Assembly: GCA_005239585.1 (NCBI GenBank)
Contig: SBBU01000201.1
Span: 1 to 8,424, forward strand
Source of the DNA: Planctomycetaceae bacterium
Lineage (GTDB): Bacteria > Planctomycetota > MHYJ01 > SBBU01
Length of the DNA: 8,424 bases
Direction of reading: 5' to 3'
Part shown: piece after piece, positions 6,123 through 8,424 of the stretch
Layout of the letters: each line of letters begins with the position of its first letter
How positions within the stretch are numbered: position 1 is the stretch's first letter
Made by a program: the position numbers and the translations under genes
Notes under the pieces: generated by a model
The model's input: only the letters and a program-made list of their open reading frames with translations
Databases searched by the model: none
Told to the model about the DNA's origin: nothing

Positions 6123-7127
6123 ATGGCTATAAAACCGTTTCGAACTACTGTCACAGGCAGTTATCCGCGTCCAAGGCAACCGGGCGATACTATGAAAAAG
6201 CCGACCCTCTCCCGTGAGGAGGCGGATGAAATTATCAGGTGGGCTGTTACAGATCAGGTGAATGCAGGGCTTGATGTAGTGACCGATGGCGAGGGGCGTC
6301 GAGAAAATATGTATTATTTTTTTCAGAAGCGATTGGACGGTGTGAGTTTCGAGGAGATGGAGTATCGCAAATATGGGCCGTTAGGATTTGGGATCGAGAT
6401 TGCCAAGGTTGTAGGAAAGATTGAAAATCCTCGGATTGAACTGGCGCATGACTGGAAAGTGGCGCGGCAGGCAGCTCCACCAGACGTTCAAGTAAAATTG
6501 ACCTGCACTGGCCCCCATATGCTGGCCAAGTTCTCAAACAATGCCCGCAAGGATCTCTATCCGACCGATCAAGATCTTGCACAAGCCTATGCAAAGTTGC
6601 TTAACGCAGAACTAAAGGAGGTTGTTCAAGCCGGCTGTGAGTTTGTTCAGTTTGATGAACCGGCATGGACAGCATTCCCTGACGAGGCAGTGTGGGCGGC
6701 TGAAATTCTTAAACAGGCCAGTGAAGGCCTGGGGATCCGCATCGGGCTTCATGTTTGTTGTGGTAATGCCTATCGAAAGCGGGGATATAATACCAAGTAC
6801 CAGGATCTTGTAGAGGCATTCCGAATTGCTGATGTGGATCAGGTTTGTCTGGAGCACTGCACGCTTAGCTATAATATGATGACGATATGGGATTCCTGGA
6901 AATTCAAGGGAGAGTTTGCTGTCGGAGTTATTGACCAGCGAAGTGATGATATCGAGTCGCTTGAAGAGGTTGCACGTAGAACAAAACCAGCTCTGGACTA
7001 TTTTACACCTGATCGACTCCTTTTAACCTCAGAGTGTGGATTCCAGCACGTACCGCTTGATGTTACCCGTGAAAAGCTCCGACGTCTCGTGGAGACAGCT
7101 CAGCATTTAAGAAAAACGATACCCTAA
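6123..7127 (+). CDS. Cobalamin-independent methionine synthase C-terminal-type methyltransferase (stand-alone MetE core)
   Basis: A 334-residue TIM-barrel protein matching only the catalytic C-terminal half of MetE; the N-terminal half of classical MetE (about 750 residues) is absent. The zinc ligands appear complete: His210 and Cys212 in LHVCCGN, Glu244 in CLEHC, and Cys305 in SECGF. The homocysteine-binding elements are also visible: Ser13 in TVTGSYPR, Glu57 in DGEGRRENM, and Asp178 in QFDEPAW. It should transfer a methyl group to a thiol such as homocysteine. Without the N-terminal half, the donor may be a methyl-corrinoid protein rather than methyl-tetrahydropteroyl-polyglutamate, as proposed for core MetE proteins. 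Alternatives are other zinc-dependent thiol methyltransferases, including C1 or catabolic roles. The ATG at 6123 is preceded by AAGGAATTAGGA. It follows the epimerase by 164 bases filled with palindromes, so co-transcription is uncertain. Confidence 0.85.
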   Translation: MAIKPFRTTVTGSYPRPRQPGDTMKKPTLSREEADEIIRWAVTDQVNAGLDVVTDGEGRRENMYYFFQKRLDGVSFEEMEYRKYGPLGFGIEIAKVVGKIENPRIELAHDWKVARQAAPPDVQVKLTCTGPHMLAKFSNNARKDLYPTDQDLAQAYAKLLNAELKEVVQAGCEFVQFDEPAWTAFPDEAVWAAEILKQASEGLGIRIGLHVCCGNAYRKRGYNTKYQDLVEAFRIADVDQVCLEHCTLSYNMMTIWDSWKFKGEFAVGVIDQRSDDIESLEEVARRTKPALDYFTPDRLLLTSECGFQHVPLDVTREKLRRLVETAQHLRKTIP

Positions 7128-7265
7128 GTTTTTTCTCGTAGAAGTATCACAAAATTGCGTCGATCATCCCCGCACAGCATAACCATTGACTGGTTGTCAA
7201 CCTTTACCCTTGGCAGTTTTATCTGAAAGGGGTGAAATGCGATACAGAGAGCCTATTTGATCCCC

Positions 7266-7297
7266 AAAAATTTTGAAAACACGTTTTCAAAATTTTT
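7266..7297. terminator. AT-rich inverted repeat, possible bidirectional terminator
   Basis: A perfect 14-bp inverted repeat (AAAAATTTTGAAAA 7266-7279, TTTTCAAAATTTTT 7284-7297), or 15 bp counting the inner C-G, surrounds a very short centre. It lies between the convergent MetE-like and lipoprotein genes, and its 3' arm ends in a T-run on either strand. The stem is poor in G+C, so termination strength is uncertain. The rest of 7128-7310 shows nothing I can identify. Confidence 0.45.
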
Positions 7298-7310
7298 CTT
7301 CTTGCTATGG

Positions 7311-7628
7311 CTACTTGGAACATGTAGGGCACTTTGTACCGCCAGTAGACTGGGTGAAGCAACCCTTGCACTTTACGCCCTTGCCGTTGACGTATCCCTT
7401 GTTGCATCCATCGCACCACACGTTCTTTCCAGTGATACCAGTGTGGCACATCTTACACTTGGTTGTTGTACCATCAGGTTTGAAACCGACCTTGCAGCCG
7501 TCGCACCAGCCGTTTTTGGCCTTCGAGTCCGTACAACTCTGGCATTGCTGGGTTGGTTGTGCCGATTGACACGATACAAGATGGAACGAAATTGCTGTGA
7601 GCACAGCAACGATAAGCATCGTACGCAT
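7311..7628 (-). CDS. Small CxxC-rich lipoprotein
   Basis: A 105-residue precursor with a hydrophobic signal (MLIVAVLTAISFHL) and lipobox L-V-S-C20, so it is probably lipid-anchored outside the cytoplasm. The mature part has 12 further cysteines in six CxxC pairs: 29/32, 42/45, 58/61, 72/75, 87/90 and 100/103. WCDGC occurs twice (41-45, 71-75), each followed by a glycine-rich turn, so the protein looks like repeated zinc-ribbon knuckles. One pair is formally CxxCH (58-62), but the other five lack the His, so a multiheme cytochrome is unlikely. Metal binding or structural disulfides are inferred. ATG 7628 is chosen because GGAGGG (minus strand, 7640-7635) sits six bases upstream and the signal peptide starts there; an in-frame start at 7694 would spoil the signal. 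TTGACC (minus strand, 7694-7689) is a possible -35. Confidence 0.75.
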   Translation of the reverse strand: MRTMLIVAVLTAISFHLVSCQSAQPTQQCQSCTDSKAKNGWCDGCKVGFKPDGTTTKCKMCHTGITGKNVWCDGCNKGYVNGKGVKCKGCFTQSTGGTKCPTCSK

Positions 7629-7765
7629 TTTTTTCCCTCCAGTAAAATTTTCTTTCGAATGGTTACGGTTACAGTAACTAAAACGAATGGTCAATAATAT
7701 TTATTCCGACAAAATGACGACAACATTAGGTGGAACAATTTTTTAGTGTTAGCTTCACAAGGCCC

Positions 7766-8424
7766 TTAGGACTTGGTGAAGAGTTTCACATGTCCATTTG
7801 CGATCTGCAAGATCAAGGCAAAGTGCGCTGTTGCCCAGTTTGCTCCATATTTTGTGTCATTGGGTGTCATTACCTGTTCTGGTTGCTGGTACTTTAGTTC
7901 CTTGTCGTCCCATAGCCTATCGAGGCTCCCGTCTTCTTTCTGATGAGCAATGATCTTGTCAAAATTAGCCTCGACGAATTTCTTCCAATCATCTTTCCCT
8001 AGTGTGTAAAAGGTAAAGGCACATAGTGTTGTGTGTAGAGATGGCGTGTGATGTGTTCCTGTCTTGTCATAATTTTTACGGGCCAACTCGAGAATTCCCT
8101 TAAATTTCTCATCGTTATGAATACCAAGATTCATGAGAGCAAGTATGGATGCAATGGTTCGACCTCTTCGTGGCTCGCCGGCAAAGTGATTGTGTTGATC
8201 ATACTTCATTGTACCTGCATATTTTCCCTCTGTAACCACATACGTATTGTAGTAATCCTTGGCAAGCGCAAATGGTTTGTCACTTACTTCAAACCCTGCT
8301 GATTTTGCCCTTCCTAAGGATATAATGCACGAATTTAAGAGGGCAGTCGCCCCGCTTATAATCCAAATTTTTGTCCCATCTTTTTTACCATTGGCTACTG
8401 GTTCGCCTTTGGTCCTTCCAAACC
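7766..8424 (-). CDS. Prenyltransferase/squalene-oxidase-repeat protein, 5' end outside the window
   Basis: The frame is open from the window edge (first full codon at 8422) to TAA 7768-7766, giving the last 218 residues. The sequence alternates amphipathic helices in the manner of an alpha/alpha toroid: an ISGATALLNSC helix, a GRTIASILALMNLGI helix, HTTLCAFTFYTLG, and a final YGANWATAHFALILQIANG helix. HQKEDGSLDRLW resembles the QxxDGxW-type turn of these repeats. No DxDD catalytic motif of squalene-hopene cyclases is present in this part. Many such proteins in planctomycetes are exported and of unknown function rather than true terpene cyclases. GTG 8239 could be read as a start but coding similarity clearly continues upstream, so it is internal. 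It lies 137 bases upstream of the lipoprotein gene in the same direction. Confidence 0.65.
   Translation of the reverse strand, partial: FGRTKGEPVANGKKDGTKIWIISGATALLNSCIISLGRAKSAGFEVSDKPFALAKDYYNTYVVTEGKYAGTMKYDQHNHFAGEPRRGRTIASILALMNLGIHNDEKFKGILELARKNYDKTGTHHTPSLHTTLCAFTFYTLGKDDWKKFVEANFDKIIAHQKEDGSLDRLWDDKELKYQQPEQVMTPNDTKYGANWATAHFALILQIANGHVKLFTKS

Noticed and set aside
7443..7457. CxxCH (CKMCH) in the lipoprotein as a heme c site.
   Set aside because: Only one of six CxxC pairs has the His, and the surrounding repeats look like zinc knuckles; a cytochrome is unlikely.
7257..7697. A 146-codon plus-strand frame over the CxxC-rich lipoprotein gene.
   Set aside because: It overlaps the lipoprotein gene antisense. 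The lipoprotein has a ribosome site, signal peptide and patterned cysteines, while the plus-strand frame has no recognisable features.

Overview
The window looks like bacterial chromosome of moderate G+C. It most likely comes from an anaerobic or microaerobic lineage that makes selenoproteins. The prenyltransferase/squalene-oxidase-repeat protein at the right end, the small CxxC-rich lipoprotein and the stand-alone MetE-type protein fit a planctomycete or a related environmental lineage, but the taxon is inference. No rRNA, tRNA, CRISPR array, transposase or phage gene is visible.

The main result is that two genes appear to read an in-frame UGA as selenocysteine. (1) At 176-592 (+) is a methionine-R-sulfoxide reductase (MsrB/SelR). 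Its UGA (548-550) falls exactly on the catalytic Cys/Sec position of the family. The frame resumes with the family's usual C-terminal strand and ends at TAA 590-592. (2) At 3193-2117 (-) is an exported thioredoxin-like protein broken by one UGA (2947-2945), which gives a vicinal Cys-Sec pair (G-H-C-U-A-N-S). In both, a 7-bp perfect hairpin with a 4-5 nt loop starting in G follows the UGA at 20 and 24 nt to the loop, as expected for a bacterial SECIS. A conventional stop-to-stop gene caller would truncate the first and split or lose the second.

Layout: bases 1-69 hold the promoter, ribosome binding site and first codon of a leftward gene that leaves the window. The selenocysteine msrB (+) converges on an EgtB/SenA-type sulfoxide (or selenoxide) synthase (685-2004, -), which lies 112 nt behind the Cys-Sec thioredoxin-like gene and probably shares its transcript. 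A divergent promoter region (3194-3314) separates these from a rightward set: a ferritin-like/COQ7-like diiron protein, an exported two-domain retropepsin-like aspartic protease, an NAD-dependent epimerase/dehydratase, and a MetE C-terminal-type methyltransferase preceded by palindromic repeats. After an AT-rich inverted repeat that may be a bidirectional terminator come two leftward genes: a CxxC-rich lipoprotein and the 3' part of a prenyltransferase-repeat protein cut by the window edge.

The left half (0-3.2 kb) reads as a thiol/selenol redox neighbourhood: methionine sulfoxide repair, a mercaptohistidine-type synthase, and an exported Cys-Sec oxidoreductase. The SelA/SelB/SelC/SelD machinery is not in the window, so selenocysteine decoding rests on the sequence arguments alone. 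The rightward genes have ordinary separate promoters, and I see no firm functional link among them.
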